From Shewanella basaltis (GTDB lineage Bacteria; Pseudomonadota; Gammaproteobacteria; Enterobacterales; Shewanellaceae), in assembly GCF_023283885.1 (NCBI RefSeq), contig NZ_JAKILA010000002.1:186001-250000 (forward strand): 64,000 nucleotides of DNA. The letters are read 5' to 3'. Positions 49,099-57,510 of this stretch are shown one piece after another. A model generated the notes under the pieces. That model had not been told where the DNA came from, did not search any database, and saw only the letters and a program-made list of their open reading frames with translations. How positions within the stretch are numbered: the first letter of the stretch is position 1; every line of letters begins with the position of its first letter. Made by a program: the position numbers and the translations under genes.

Positions 49099-49106
49099 CA
49101 ACGGGT

Positions 49107-49182
49107 CTCTCTATAGCTCAACAGGATAGAGCAGCCGCCTCCTAAGCGGCCGATCGGGGTTCGAGTCCCTGTGGGGAGACCA
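49107..49182 (+). tRNA. tRNA-Arg, anticodon CCT
   Basis: The cloverleaf can be drawn by eye: D stem GCTC/GAGC, anticodon stem GCCGC/GCGGC with loop CTCCTAA (anticodon CCT), T stem CGGGG/CCCTG with loop TTCGAGT, then encoded CCA. The acceptor pairs CTCTCTA with TGGGGAG, using two T-G wobbles and a C1-G72 pair, which is unusual because most tRNAs start with G. The stretch could be read with slightly different ends. This tRNA borders an AT-rich insert. Confidence 0.93.
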
Positions 49183-49488
49183 TAAAATCTCTTTTTTATT
49201 AAAAATCAAATTCTTAATAAAACAATCAAAAGTTGTGCCGCCTCTGGAAACCCCTTTTTTGGAATTTTTTTTAAGCACTTTCCAAAAAAACACTTTTCGA
49301 TAGTTTCAACTCAATATTGGACATTAACCTCCATTTCTAATAGTTTTCTATTAAAGCTAAAACATGGAAGTATTGTGTAATGAACCCCCAAGAAAGAGTC
49401 TAACCTGCAAACTAAACCTCACAAGTCTGAAGTCGATAATCAGTTAGAAGAACTTCTAACCGAAATGCCTGAAGCGCTGTAGTTGCAA
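49183..49488 (+). other. Gap after the tRNA with a possible broken leader gene
   Basis: About 300 AT-rich bases follow the tRNA. ATG at 49379 opens a seven-codon frame that stops. An overlapping frame without its own start then encodes TKPHKSEVDNQLEELLTEMP and stops at 49482, immediately before the next gene. This looks like the decayed 3' end of a gene; no other feature is supported. Confidence 0.35.
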
Positions 49489-50262
49489 ATGGTTAATATT
49501 TTAAATTCGTCAGAACATGCTAATCAAAAGCTGAAAGCCGATTTTTTAGCCAGCTTACAGTCATTCGACATGCTCACTCAAAAAGATTCAACCGTTAGAC
49601 CTTTGCTTCCTGAAGGCACTGATGAAGAGTCTTTAGCCAAAGCGCTTTCGAAAGTTGATGATAGTCAGTCAATACTTGAGACTGAGCAGCTTGAAGGTGC
49701 CGCTGTTTTTAATTCTTTATTTGAATCGATTGCCGAAGACCCTCTGGACGATATTCAAGAGATAAGACGGTTTGCCAATGCTCAAAATCTGCATGAAGCA
49801 TTTGGAGAGGAAGGTGGTATTGAAGTTCTAACATTATTGAATCATATCAGTGAAGATAGTGCTGAAGTTATTCATGGTGCTATAGCTTGTCAAATGGCTG
49901 GTATGCCTAAGAAAGCCAATTTATTGTTTGAAATATTTGCTAAACGTCAATTTGTCGATGCGAATGAAGGATATCAGTCACTTCAAACGGAGATAACTAA
50001 ATTCAAAGGATATGTTGAAGAGTCATCGAAAGCAGGTAAATCAGGCAGAGATAAACGTTACGCTAAAAAAGATAAAGTAGAAGCTTTCGCTATTCAGCTT
50101 TATACTCAGAAAAATTATGCTAACCCGCACCAAGCTGCGCAAGCTATTGCAGAGAAAGTGTTAAGTTATGCGGAGAGTATTAATTATTCTTTCACTTCTC
50201 CGTATCAAGCAATCAGAACAATCAATTCTTGGTTAAGCAAGTATATTAAATCAACTTCATAA
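49489..50262 (+). CDS. Unknown protein of the tRNA-Arg insert (1)
   Basis: The 257-residue soluble protein is acidic in its first two-thirds (LPEGTDEESLAKALSKVDDS) and has a C-terminal module starting GRDKRYAKKDKVEAFAIQLY that resembles small helix-turn-helix-like tails seen on many island and phage proteins (inference). I do not recognise a family. ATG 49489 is used; TTG 49483 is an alternative and neither has a strong ribosome-binding site. The base composition is more AT-rich than its surroundings. It lies 15 bases before the next gene, a likely operon. Confidence 0.6.
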   Translation: MVNILNSSEHANQKLKADFLASLQSFDMLTQKDSTVRPLLPEGTDEESLAKALSKVDDSQSILETEQLEGAAVFNSLFESIAEDPLDDIQEIRRFANAQNLHEAFGEEGGIEVLTLLNHISEDSAEVIHGAIACQMAGMPKKANLLFEIFAKRQFVDANEGYQSLQTEITKFKGYVEESSKAGKSGRDKRYAKKDKVEAFAIQLYTQKNYANPHQAAQAIAEKVLSYAESINYSFTSPYQAIRTINSWLSKYIKSTS

Positions 50263-50277
50263 AAATGGATTTTTACA

Positions 50278-51399
50278 GTGGTTAATAAACAGATCTCTCA
50301 AGCTCAACTGCTATTTCCAAAATCGCAGTATCCCCTTTTAAGCACCTACATTGACCTTTTTGTGAAATATATAACTCAACACGATATTTGTGTTTTAGAA
50401 TCTGACCTTGAAATTATTTCTATTGCGTTGGGGGAAACGACACGTCAGCTTTTCAGGGCTGTTAATTCAAAAGAAAGCGTTCCAGATAAGCTTGAAAGTT
50501 TAATTTGTGGTGGCCTTAAACTTAAAGTCGAAACAAAAAAAAGGCTTACAACAAGCCAAACTGAGTTATCAAAAGAAGCCAATAAAGATGTTGTCGATGT
50601 TGTTATTTCTCATTACCAATCCAAACTCGATGAAATTGAAGCACTAAAACGGCAGGAGATTCTTGAACGAAAAACTAAAGTTTTATCTGAAGCTAAAGCA
50701 AAAGCTGAAATGTTACAGAATCAACTTAGAGAAGAAGCAGAAGCATTCAAAGCAAACCGTGTTGATTTTGACGATTTTGAACTTTATGGCATCCAAAAAA
50801 ACTCTCGTGTAGATAAGCTTTTGGCTCAACTGCGTAAGAAGGCAATTACTCCTGAAGAGCTTAAATGGTTAGATAGTGTTGGTTTTTCAACTGAACTTGT
50901 TATACAAAAATATCACCTTCAACTTGCACACGTTCACTATCAAAACTGGAAACAAAAAAGCTTACCTTGGGAGCTGGTTAATGCCAGTGCTGCATATAGA
51001 AAAGCTGAAGTGCTGACAAAAATAAAAAAAGCGTTAGATGAATCATATCCGTTCAACATTCCTAAGAATGAAAAGAAATTAAAATCTGCTTTATTAACCA
51101 CATATGGTGGCGTTTGTAGAGACCTAAAGGATTATGTGAATTCAATTAAACTTGGATTAGAAGCACATAAAGTGACACCGTTAAATTTCAGGCCATGTAC
51201 TTTGCTAGGCGCTGTTTACCTTTCAACGGGTGAGTTTGACTTTGGCCATGAGTGGTATGACAAAGCAAAAGAACGAGGGTTTAGCCAAGACGCTTACGAT
51301 AACGATATTAAATCTGTTTATTCTAGGGTAAGCGATGAAATGAAAAATAGGTTAAAACAAAACCTCGTAGCTACTGGTCACAAATATAAATGGTTATAA
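50278..51399 (+). CDS. Unknown coiled-coil/TPR-like protein of the insert (2)
   Basis: The 373-residue protein starts at GTG. Residues about 115 to 155 form a charged coiled coil (EIEALKRQEILERKTKVLSE); the C-terminal third looks like TPR helices (CRDLKDYVNSIKLGLEAHKV, LLGAVYLSTGEFDFGHEWYD). I recognise no catalytic motif. Lysine-rich, AT-rich codon use sets it apart from the flanking flagellar genes. Its pairing with the preceding gene suggests a two-protein system of unknown role. Confidence 0.6.
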   Translation: MVNKQISQAQLLFPKSQYPLLSTYIDLFVKYITQHDICVLESDLEIISIALGETTRQLFRAVNSKESVPDKLESLICGGLKLKVETKKRLTTSQTELSKEANKDVVDVVISHYQSKLDEIEALKRQEILERKTKVLSEAKAKAEMLQNQLREEAEAFKANRVDFDDFELYGIQKNSRVDKLLAQLRKKAITPEELKWLDSVGFSTELVIQKYHLQLAHVHYQNWKQKSLPWELVNASAAYRKAEVLTKIKKALDESYPFNIPKNEKKLKSALLTTYGGVCRDLKDYVNSIKLGLEAHKVTPLNFRPCTLLGAVYLSTGEFDFGHEWYDKAKERGFSQDAYDNDIKSVYSRVSDEMKNRLKQNLVATGHKYKWL

Positions 51400-51530
51400 A
51401 TCTATACCGTCACACCCTGTGACGGTACTTTTACACCCCAAGTAATACCTACACACCCTGTGGCGTGAATACTTCAAAATCTTCTAATCATATTATTTAC
51501 TCCGACATACAAAAACTAATCGGAGTTAAC

Positions 51531-51710
51531 ATGAATACACTACTCACCCCTGCGGAAGTGGCGAGATACTTAGGCGTGACAATAGGCACTCTTTCTGTGT
51601 GGCGTTGTACTGGTCGCTATCCTCTTAATTTTATAAAAGTTGGTCGTCGTGTGATGTACCGCCAAAGCGATGTTGAAAACTTCGTTAACGGGGGGGGGAC
51701 AGATGAGTAG
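51531..51710 (+). CDS. AlpA/excisionase-like helix-turn-helix protein
   Basis: The 59-residue MerR-like HTH_17 protein (LLTPAEVARYLGVTIGTLSV, WRCTGRYPLNFIKVGRRVMY, RQSDVENFV) is typical of excisionases and AlpA activators of integrative elements. GGAG is five bases before ATG 51531; an upstream GTG at 51465 would add 22 residues. Its 3' end has nine consecutive G residues (51690 to 51698), a slippage-prone tract that would alter the last residues. No integrase gene is found in the window. Confidence 0.75.
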   Translation: MNTLLTPAEVARYLGVTIGTLSVWRCTGRYPLNFIKVGRRVMYRQSDVENFVNGGGTDE

Positions 51711-51718
51711 TGATGCCT

Positions 51719-51758
51719 AGCACTTGCTATGCTCAATATCTAAATGAGCATAAGTGCT
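51719..51758. terminator. Long hairpin closing the insert; start of a 480-base gap
   Basis: AGCACTT and ATGCTCA pair with TGAGCAT and AAGTGCT, giving two stacked stems around a short internal bulge. It lacks a clear T run. The rest of the gap to 52190 shows only a likely -10 (TATAAT near 52152) for the next gene. Confidence 0.5.
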
Positions 51759-52190
51759 GGCTGTGATACTGGCGCTTATTTAAATTCCTACGGCTATTGC
51801 TTAGTCGTTTACTGGTGGTTTGAATATTACCGCCTCGCATTATGCGCCAACTTGCTATAGTTCGTCTTAAATTGTGAATGGTGGTAATTTTTCAAGCGTA
51901 GGCCTTTTCAGAATCTCTAAAGCGAGTAGCTCGGTGTTTTGATACCAAAAACTGTTTTTATCAGCTTTGTTGATAATAGTTGCTGATTAAATCTGTTATT
52001 TGGGGATAACCGCGCATACAAATTTTAATGCTTGTTTGCGTTGTACTCCACAATTGTGCGATTGTCGCCACGTGTGTTTATCTGACAATGGCCACTGTAC
52101 TTTGTCTTTATTTTCTCTGTTGTTCTATCGCAGTTTACCTCGTTTTAACGCTATAATTGCGCCTTATTTTAAGTTGCCAGGAGCAGTGGC

Positions 52191-52670
52191 TTGTCACACT
52201 CATATATTCCGTTTGAACTTTATAAGCGTAAGTGGATTTTTAACCATAAAGATTTGCCTGTGTCAGACGATGATAAGGCGCTAATTAAACCTCTTACCGA
52301 TAAAAGTGCTATGGAGGTGTGGAATAAGTGGATAAGCAATAAAAGCAGTCGAGCTGAGCAATTTGAGAAGGGCGATTGGCCGTCAAAACAAGATGCTTGG
52401 CATGCGACGGAGCACTGGCAGGCTGCATGGGACTCGCTCGACAATGCCCTGCCTGAAGCAATTTTGCAACATATTCAATGGCCTAATGAAACCCTGGTAT
52501 ATTTTTGTTACGAGAAATACCAAGTGATAGAAACGCGCTGGGATGTATTTGTACGTAATTGGAAGTGCTTTTTGTTTTTTGATGATGGCCCAATTTTAAT
52601 GGCGCCAAAACATAAGCAAGCGTTGATTTTTGAGCAAAATGGCCAGTATAAATTAGGTGTTAGAGGCTAA
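52191..52670 (+). CDS. DUF2947 family protein
   Basis: The 159-residue soluble Trp/Lys-rich protein starts MSHSYIPFELYKRKWIFNHK and contains WPSKQDAWHATEHWQAAWDS, VYFCYEKYQVIETRWDVF and FFDDGPILMAPKHKQAL, which fit the DUF2947 family of Shewanella and Vibrio as I recall it. The start is TTG, with AGGAG eight bases upstream. The function is unknown. Confidence 0.75.
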   Translation: MSHSYIPFELYKRKWIFNHKDLPVSDDDKALIKPLTDKSAMEVWNKWISNKSSRAEQFEKGDWPSKQDAWHATEHWQAAWDSLDNALPEAILQHIQWPNETLVYFCYEKYQVIETRWDVFVRNWKCFLFFDDGPILMAPKHKQALIFEQNGQYKLGVRG

Positions 52671-52807
52671 TTGCCTCTAGAACACGCGATAATTAAACCA
52701 TCTGTCAGTAGCACCTGAAACACAGGGTTCAGGTTTAAGTGTTTTGCTATCACGGATGGTAAATATCCTATTTATTAAAGATTTACAGATTATTTTAAAG
52801 AGATTAC

Positions 52808-53368
52808 ATGAAACTTTATGCATTAATTGGCTTGGCTTTTTCGGTATGTTTTCCTATGGTGGCACAGGCTAAAATGGTCGCTGACGTTGATGTTGCCGAC
52901 CAGATGACAGTTGCAGAACAGACTTTAGTGCTTAATGGTGCAGGGGTACGCAGTAAGTTTTTTATGGACTTATATGTTGGTAGCTTATATTTGCCATCGC
53001 ATGCCAATCAGCTTGATGCTGTACTTAAGTCGCCCATTGCCGTGATTCAATTAACCATCACATCGGGGATGATCACTTCAGACAAAATGCGTACAGCCAT
53101 TGAAGAGGGGTTTGAGTTAGCAACCGATAATAATATTGGTTCGATTAAGACCGACATTGAACACTTTACGCAATTGTTTGCCGATGAAATTATTGAAGGT
53201 GATCAATTTACCTTTGTTACCCAAAAAGGTAGAGGGGTGACCAGCATTAAAAATGGCCAGGTGCAAGGTGATATTGCTGGTGAGGCTTTTCGCCAGGCTT
53301 TGTTAAAGATTTGGTTAGGGGATAGCCCTGCTCAAGACAGTTTAAAGCAAGATATGTTGGCGCAGTAA
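52808..53368 (+). CDS. Exported chalcone isomerase-like domain protein
   Basis: The 186-residue protein has a signal peptide ending in VAQA and a chalcone-isomerase-like fold (LVLNGAGVRSKFFMDLYVGS, LYLP, then EGFELATDN, DGDQFTFV-type strands and IAGEAFRQALLKIWLGD). Bacterial members are periplasmic and lack plant-type activity; some bind fatty acids. The role here is unknown. Confidence 0.8.
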   Translation: MKLYALIGLAFSVCFPMVAQAKMVADVDVADQMTVAEQTLVLNGAGVRSKFFMDLYVGSLYLPSHANQLDAVLKSPIAVIQLTITSGMITSDKMRTAIEEGFELATDNNIGSIKTDIEHFTQLFADEIIEGDQFTFVTQKGRGVTSIKNGQVQGDIAGEAFRQALLKIWLGDSPAQDSLKQDMLAQ

Positions 53369-53380
53369 ATAACCTGTTAG

Positions 53381-53461
53381 GTGCTAGGGTGGACTGCGTC
53401 TTGCTAAGTTCTAGGGCTGACTGTGTTTTGCTAGGTTCTTAGGCGGCCTGTGTCTTGCTGG
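53381..53461. repeat. 27-bp tandem repeat, three units
   Basis: Three consecutive 27-base units begin at 53381, 53408 and 53435, each of the form GTTCTAGGGCTGACTGTGTT plus TTGCTAG with a few changes. The repeat lies in the 198-base gap before flgN (convergent side). A hairpin follows directly. Confidence 0.8.
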
Positions 53462-53464
53462 GGG

Positions 53465-53493
53465 CTCTGCGCGACTTGAGCTGTTGCGCAGAG
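53465..53493. terminator. Hairpin after the tandem repeat
   Basis: The perfect stem CTCTGCGC/GCGCAGAG with a 13-base loop lies between the chalcone-isomerase-like gene and flgN, which converge. It is followed by TTTA on the plus strand. It may end transcription from either side. Confidence 0.5.
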
Positions 53494-53566
53494 TTTACCG
53501 TTTCTAGCCGCGTCCTAGCGGCACAGCGCTCTAGGCTGTTTTAAGAGCCATGGCCTCTAGGTTTTA

Positions 53567-53992
53567 TTAGGCGGTAAAGTCATTACCTAACGTTGAAATG
53601 GTCGAGGTTTTGCCTTTGTCATTGTACGTCAAACTTGTGGCGTTGCGACTGGTTTGAAGTGCTTGGGCTAAGCGGTTGATTGTGGCGATGTTGTGTTCAA
53701 TTAGGCTCGCGTTTTGAGCATTGATATGTTTACATTCACCAAGCAAGGCTTTTGCGGCTTCGACCTTTTGAGCAAATGCAGGTTGCAATGTCAGTTGGTC
53801 ATGTTCTGGATGTGCCGCAAGCTTTTCATCTGTTGCTTTAAGTAAGCTCATACGTTGCATTTTATCTTTAGCAAGGGTGAGCAGCTTGTCTGCATCTTGC
53901 TTAAGCAATGCCTCTTTTTCTTCAATGATAAGCGCTTTAAGCTGAGTCAGAGTTTGGTGTTGGGTGTCTAGCAGTATAGTTATGTTAGTCAT
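53567..53992 (-). CDS. flgN: Flagellar export chaperone FlgN
   Basis: The 141-residue, mostly helical protein (ITILLDTQHQTLTQLKALII, then TVTLL-type heptads) matches FlgN, which escorts the hook-associated proteins FlgK and FlgL to the export gate. It follows flgM on the minus strand with a 97-base gap. Confidence 0.88.
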   Translation of the reverse strand: MTNITILLDTQHQTLTQLKALIIEEKEALLKQDADKLLTLAKDKMQRMSLLKATDEKLAAHPEHDQLTLQPAFAQKVEAAKALLGECKHINAQNASLIEHNIATINRLAQALQTSRNATSLTYNDKGKTSTISTLGNDFTA

Positions 53993-54089
53993 ATATTACT
54001 CTTTGGGTTTTAATATCAACACTTCTCTATGGCGCAAAAATGCACCGACAAAACAAGGTTGAAATACCATAAAGAGTAACGAATTAAGG

Positions 54090-54419
54090 CTACTCTTTAT
54101 CGAAAGATAAACCACTCAGTTCAGCTTCAAAACTTGCGATATTTGCGGCTAATTTTTCTGGGTCGACTTTATAACGACCTTCTGAAATGGCTTGTTTAAT
54201 TTCTGCGACCTTTTTTTGATCGACTTCTGGTAATGCAGCTATTTTAGCTTGAGCACCCTGAAGCTGTTGTGCTTGCGAAGTAATACTAACAGAGTCGCTT
54301 TTAACCGCAGCGGCCGATTTTTGTGGCGCAGTTGCGTTAGATTGGGCTGCAGACTGCGTATCACGTGCTGTGCGCATTGGTGTGTTGGTTGCAGTGTTAT
54401 TTTTAATGTCGATTGCCAT
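54090..54419 (-). CDS. flgM: Anti-sigma-28 factor FlgM
   Basis: The 109-residue protein has a disordered N-terminal half rich in Asn, Thr, Ala and Gln, and a C-terminal FliA-binding region (DSVSITSQAQQLQ, LPEVDQKKVAEIKQAISEGR, YKVDPEKLAANI). It holds sigma-28 inactive until it is exported through the finished hook. A perfect sigma-28 promoter stands just upstream, giving the usual feedback loop. Confidence 0.93.
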   Translation of the reverse strand: MAIDIKNNTATNTPMRTARDTQSAAQSNATAPQKSAAAVKSDSVSITSQAQQLQGAQAKIAALPEVDQKKVAEIKQAISEGRYKVDPEKLAANIASFEAELSGLSFDKE

Positions 54420-54458
54420 GTGAGGCTCCAGCGTAATGAATCAGGTTTTCCTTACAGG

Positions 54459-54485
54459 CTATCGGCGCCTTGGAAAAAAACTTTA
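54459..54485 (-). promoter_or_regulatory. Sigma-28 (FliA) promoter for flgMN
   Basis: On the minus strand TAAA (54485 to 54482), exactly 15 bases, then GCCGATAG (54466 to 54459), a 7/8 match. It lies in the short flgA-flgM gap. Confidence 0.85.
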
Positions 54486-54492
54486 GGTTATT

Positions 54493-55200
54493 TTACATTC
54501 TTACTTCAACTTCGCCAACGCCAATGACAACGGCTTCTAACTGTTTGCTACTTTGGTTGTTTTTTACTCTTATTAGCTCGCCTATATTACCATCTCGTAG
54601 GGCTTCACCTAATGTTTTTATTTGTATGTTTGCTGTGTTTGCGTAAATAGAAACCATGTCGCCTTTACACACAAAACATAAGTTTTTATCAATAATGGGT
54701 GAGTCTTTGGCGACTCTGCGTTTTACTCGCGAGCCGATTAAACTAGACGAGTCTGAAAAAAATTGACCTTTTATGCTGTACTGATCCACATACATGGTGG
54801 TGACATTGTGTGTGTCGATAATGTCATCGGGTGAGAGTAACTCAGTTGCCACGACTACAGGGTATTGGATCTCAACCCTTACCGACAGATACATTTGCCA
54901 GGGGTAGTCATAATCTGGCGTGCGACAACCAATTTTAACGGTATTATTGCGGCTTATGTCTCTATCGCTTGCTAACTCGACTGTTATTGGCGGATAGCAA
55001 CGTGGCGGCGTGAGCCTGCCTTCAAGGTTTTGTGGTATCACATTGACCTTAGCATTTGAGTTTACATCAATTTTTTTCTCTACCGCCTCTTTAGCTAATT
55101 GATAAATGGTCGATAATGAGGGAGTCATCGCTTCTTCGTTAGCTATAGCGGGTAACGAAAGTGGCAATAAACACAAAAAACATAAAAAAAATACTTTCAT
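54493..55200 (-). CDS. flgA: Flagellar P-ring chaperone FlgA
   Basis: The 235-residue exported protein has a signal peptide (MKVFFLCFLCLLPLSLPAIA), a central SAF-like domain (VVVATELLSPDDIIDTHNVT, GSRVKRRVAKDSPI) and a C-terminal domain (GDMVSIYANTANIQI). FlgA assists FlgI polymerisation into the P ring. The open frame extends to 55335, but the added residues are not signal-like, so ATG 55200 is chosen although its ribosome-binding site is weak. Confidence 0.9.
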   Translation of the reverse strand: MKVFFLCFLCLLPLSLPAIANEEAMTPSLSTIYQLAKEAVEKKIDVNSNAKVNVIPQNLEGRLTPPRCYPPITVELASDRDISRNNTVKIGCRTPDYDYPWQMYLSVRVEIQYPVVVATELLSPDDIIDTHNVTTMYVDQYSIKGQFFSDSSSLIGSRVKRRVAKDSPIIDKNLCFVCKGDMVSIYANTANIQIKTLGEALRDGNIGELIRVKNNQSSKQLEAVVIGVGEVEVRM

Positions 55201-55366
55201 AATGAAGATACTAGCTTGTTTTGCCAGAATACACCTATACTTTGAAAAACAATCAATATGTTGAGCATGTAGACGTATTAATGAGACTACAACATCATAT
55301 GCCTGACGGTGAATCATTTTGTTATCCTCCGTCAAAAAAGTAACACATCGTTAGTGTAGTAAGGTA

Positions 55367-55382
55367 AGCAAGTTGTATGCCT
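55367..55382 (-). promoter_or_regulatory. Possible sigma-54 promoter for flgA
   Basis: On the minus strand AGGCATACAACTTGCT keeps the GG-N10-GC spacing and the TTGC block but has A for the first T. It lies 167 bases before the flgA start. Confidence 0.4.
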
Positions 55383-55556
55383 AGTTTTTTGATGTTAAGT
55401 ATTTGTTGAAATGGGTGGCCGTGCAGCACATTAAGTGGTGTTAGTTGCCTGTAAAATGTGTTACTAACAAAGTATCAATTATATTGAAATTTGATTTAAT
55501 ATAATTTAATGACAAATTTATCCTTTATGGGTGATAGTTAACTACAAGGCCGTGTT

Positions 55557-56477
55557 ATGTCGAGCATTTTAGATTCAGTAAATAAACGTACCCAACTTGT
55601 TGGGCAAAACAGATTAGAGCTGCTGCTATTTAGGCTTAATGGTCGTCAACGCTTCGGTATTAACGTCTTTAAAGTTAAAGAAGTGCTGCAATGTCCTCCT
55701 TTAACGACCTTACCTAAACTAAACCCCTTTATTAAAGGTGTTGCTCACATTCGTGGCTCAACCATTTCTGTCATTGATTTAAGCGCTGCAACGGGAGGGC
55801 GTCCGCTGACCTCGACCGAGAATTGTTTTATTATTATTTCTGAATATAACCGAAGTGTGCAGGGGTTTTTGGTTAGTTCTGTTGAGCGGATTATCAACAT
55901 GAATTGGGCGGCTATTATGCCTCCTCCACAAGGTGCTGGGCGTTACTCTTATCTGACGGCGGTAACCGAAATTGAGGGTGAATTAGTTGAGATTTTAGAC
56001 GTAGAAAAAATTCTCGATGAAATATCTCCGGTTAAAACGGCTATTAGTCAAGAGGTTAATGAAACCTTAACCATTGATAGAGAACAGCATTATCATATAA
56101 TGGTGATTGACGACTCCGCCGTGGCTCGCAAGCAAATTATTAGGTCGTTAGAGTCATTAAATTTACAAATCGACACGGCAAAAGACGGTAGAGAAGCGCT
56201 GGATAAACTGAAAAGCATTGCCGCAGAAATGGATGATGTGTCGCAAGAGATCCCTTTAATCATTTCTGATATTGAAATGCCCGAAATGGATGGTTATACC
56301 TTAACCGCCGAAATTCGAGATGATCCTAAGCTTAAAAAGATCAAAGTTGTGTTACATACTTCATTAAGTGGTGTATTTAACCAGGCGATGGTTCAAAAAG
56401 TGGGCGCAAATGATTTTATCGCTAAATTTAATCCAGATGAATTAGCGGCAGCGGTTAACAAACATTTGAGTCTTTAA
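55557..56477 (+). CDS. cheV: Chemotaxis coupling protein CheV
   Basis: The 306-residue protein fuses a CheW-like domain (residues about 15 to 160, FGINVFKVKEVLQCP, VAHIRGSTISVIDLS) to a receiver (MVIDDSAVARKQI, with the phospho-acceptor in LIISDIEMPEMDG, and HTSLSG). It couples receptors to CheA and tunes the signal by phosphorylation. It is followed by cheR and then flgB, the order seen in Vibrio and Shewanella. Confidence 0.95.
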   Translation: MSSILDSVNKRTQLVGQNRLELLLFRLNGRQRFGINVFKVKEVLQCPPLTTLPKLNPFIKGVAHIRGSTISVIDLSAATGGRPLTSTENCFIIISEYNRSVQGFLVSSVERIINMNWAAIMPPPQGAGRYSYLTAVTEIEGELVEILDVEKILDEISPVKTAISQEVNETLTIDREQHYHIMVIDDSAVARKQIIRSLESLNLQIDTAKDGREALDKLKSIAAEMDDVSQEIPLIISDIEMPEMDGYTLTAEIRDDPKLKKIKVVLHTSLSGVFNQAMVQKVGANDFIAKFNPDELAAAVNKHLSL

Positions 56478-56542
56478 CTGTCTATAATGACAATATGGCA
56501 AATTGCTAAGCGTTTTGGGCTTACTTATTTTAGGACGTTAAT

Positions 56543-57376
56543 GTGACAGATAAATCACTTGCTGAAGCAGAATACAACCAGTTTAGACTGTTTTTAGAGC
56601 AGCATAGCGGTATTGTGTTAGGCGAGAATAAACAATATTTAGTGCGTAGCCGTTTAGCTCCCTTAATGGGAAAATATAACCTACCTTCGTTGTCTGAAGT
56701 GGTGAAGAAGTCGATGAAGCCGACTGAACGCCAGTTACGTGCTGAAGTTATTGATGCGATGACCACTAACGAAACCTTATGGTTTCGTGACCGTTATCCT
56801 TTTGACCTGCTGCATAATACGTTATTGCCAGAGTACAGCAAGCTTGGGCGGCCTGTAAAAATTTGGTCTGCGGCCTGTTCCTCAGGGCAAGAGCCTTATT
56901 CTTTAGCTATGACGGTACTAGAGTATCAGCAGCGTAAACCAGGTGCTTTACCTGGCGGTGCAACTATTCAAGCAACAGACTTATCGCCTTCAATGCTTGA
57001 GCGTTGTAAAAACGCTGAGTATGACAGCTTGGCGTTGGCTCGTGGTTTGTCTGATGAGCGTAAGCGTCAGTTTTTTGATGCTTTGCCATCTGGAAACATG
57101 AAAGTGAAAGACAGTGTTAAACGTTTAGTGAATTTTAGAGCACACAATCTGCTTGAAAGTTATAGCTTATTAGGCAAATACGACATCATTTTTTGTCGTA
57201 ATGTGCTGATATATTTTGCACCAGAGGCAAAGGCTAAAATTTTGCGGCAATTTGCTGCCGCACTTAACCCTAAAGGCATTTTATTCTTAGGTGCGTCTGA
57301 ATCGATTGCGGGGTTAACTGAAGAATTTAATATGGTTCGATGTAACCCTGGTATTTACTACCAGAAAAAAGTGTAA
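56543..57376 (+). CDS. cheR: Chemotaxis protein methyltransferase CheR
   Basis: CheR methylates glutamates of chemoreceptors with S-adenosylmethionine. The 277-residue product has an N-terminal helical domain and a methyltransferase domain (VKIWSAACSSGQEPYSLAMT, IQATDLSPSMLERC, YDIIFCRNVLIYF). It starts at GTG with AGGA upstream. It is 65 bases after cheV. Confidence 0.95.
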   Translation: MTDKSLAEAEYNQFRLFLEQHSGIVLGENKQYLVRSRLAPLMGKYNLPSLSEVVKKSMKPTERQLRAEVIDAMTTNETLWFRDRYPFDLLHNTLLPEYSKLGRPVKIWSAACSSGQEPYSLAMTVLEYQQRKPGALPGGATIQATDLSPSMLERCKNAEYDSLALARGLSDERKRQFFDALPSGNMKVKDSVKRLVNFRAHNLLESYSLLGKYDIIFCRNVLIYFAPEAKAKILRQFAAALNPKGILFLGASESIAGLTEEFNMVRCNPGIYYQKKV

Positions 57377-57401
57377 CAAAAACATAGCTTTATTTTTTAA
57401 T

Positions 57402-57423
57402 CATACCGGCGATCGCCGGTATG
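57402..57423. terminator. Perfect palindromic hairpin after cheR
   Basis: CATACCGGC-GATC-GCCGGTATG, nine pairs with a GATC loop, is flanked by an A/T-rich left arm but has no T run after it. It probably ends or stabilises the cheVR message before the flgB promoter. Confidence 0.55.
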
Positions 57424-57460
57424 TTCATATAAACAGATTATTCTCTTCTTATAAAATAAT

Positions 57461-57476
57461 TGGCATAACCTTTGCT
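57461..57476 (+). promoter_or_regulatory. Sigma-54 promoter for flgBCDE
   Basis: TGGCATAACCTTTGCT fits TGGCAC-N5-TTGC with GG-N10-GC spacing. It stands 35 bases before the flgB ATG. Confidence 0.85.
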
Positions 57477-57510
57477 TTAATTCTATTAGTTAGCTGATGG
57501 AGGCAATTTT

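Noticed and set aside
51995..52015. Possible distal attachment site (tttggggataacc) matching the tRNA 3' end
   Set aside because: Only a few bases resemble the tRNA end; it is not a convincing direct repeat.
55415..55455. Sigma-54-like sequences before cheV (gtggccgtgcagcac, tggtgttagttgcc)
   Set aside because: Spacing between GG and GC is wrong in both.
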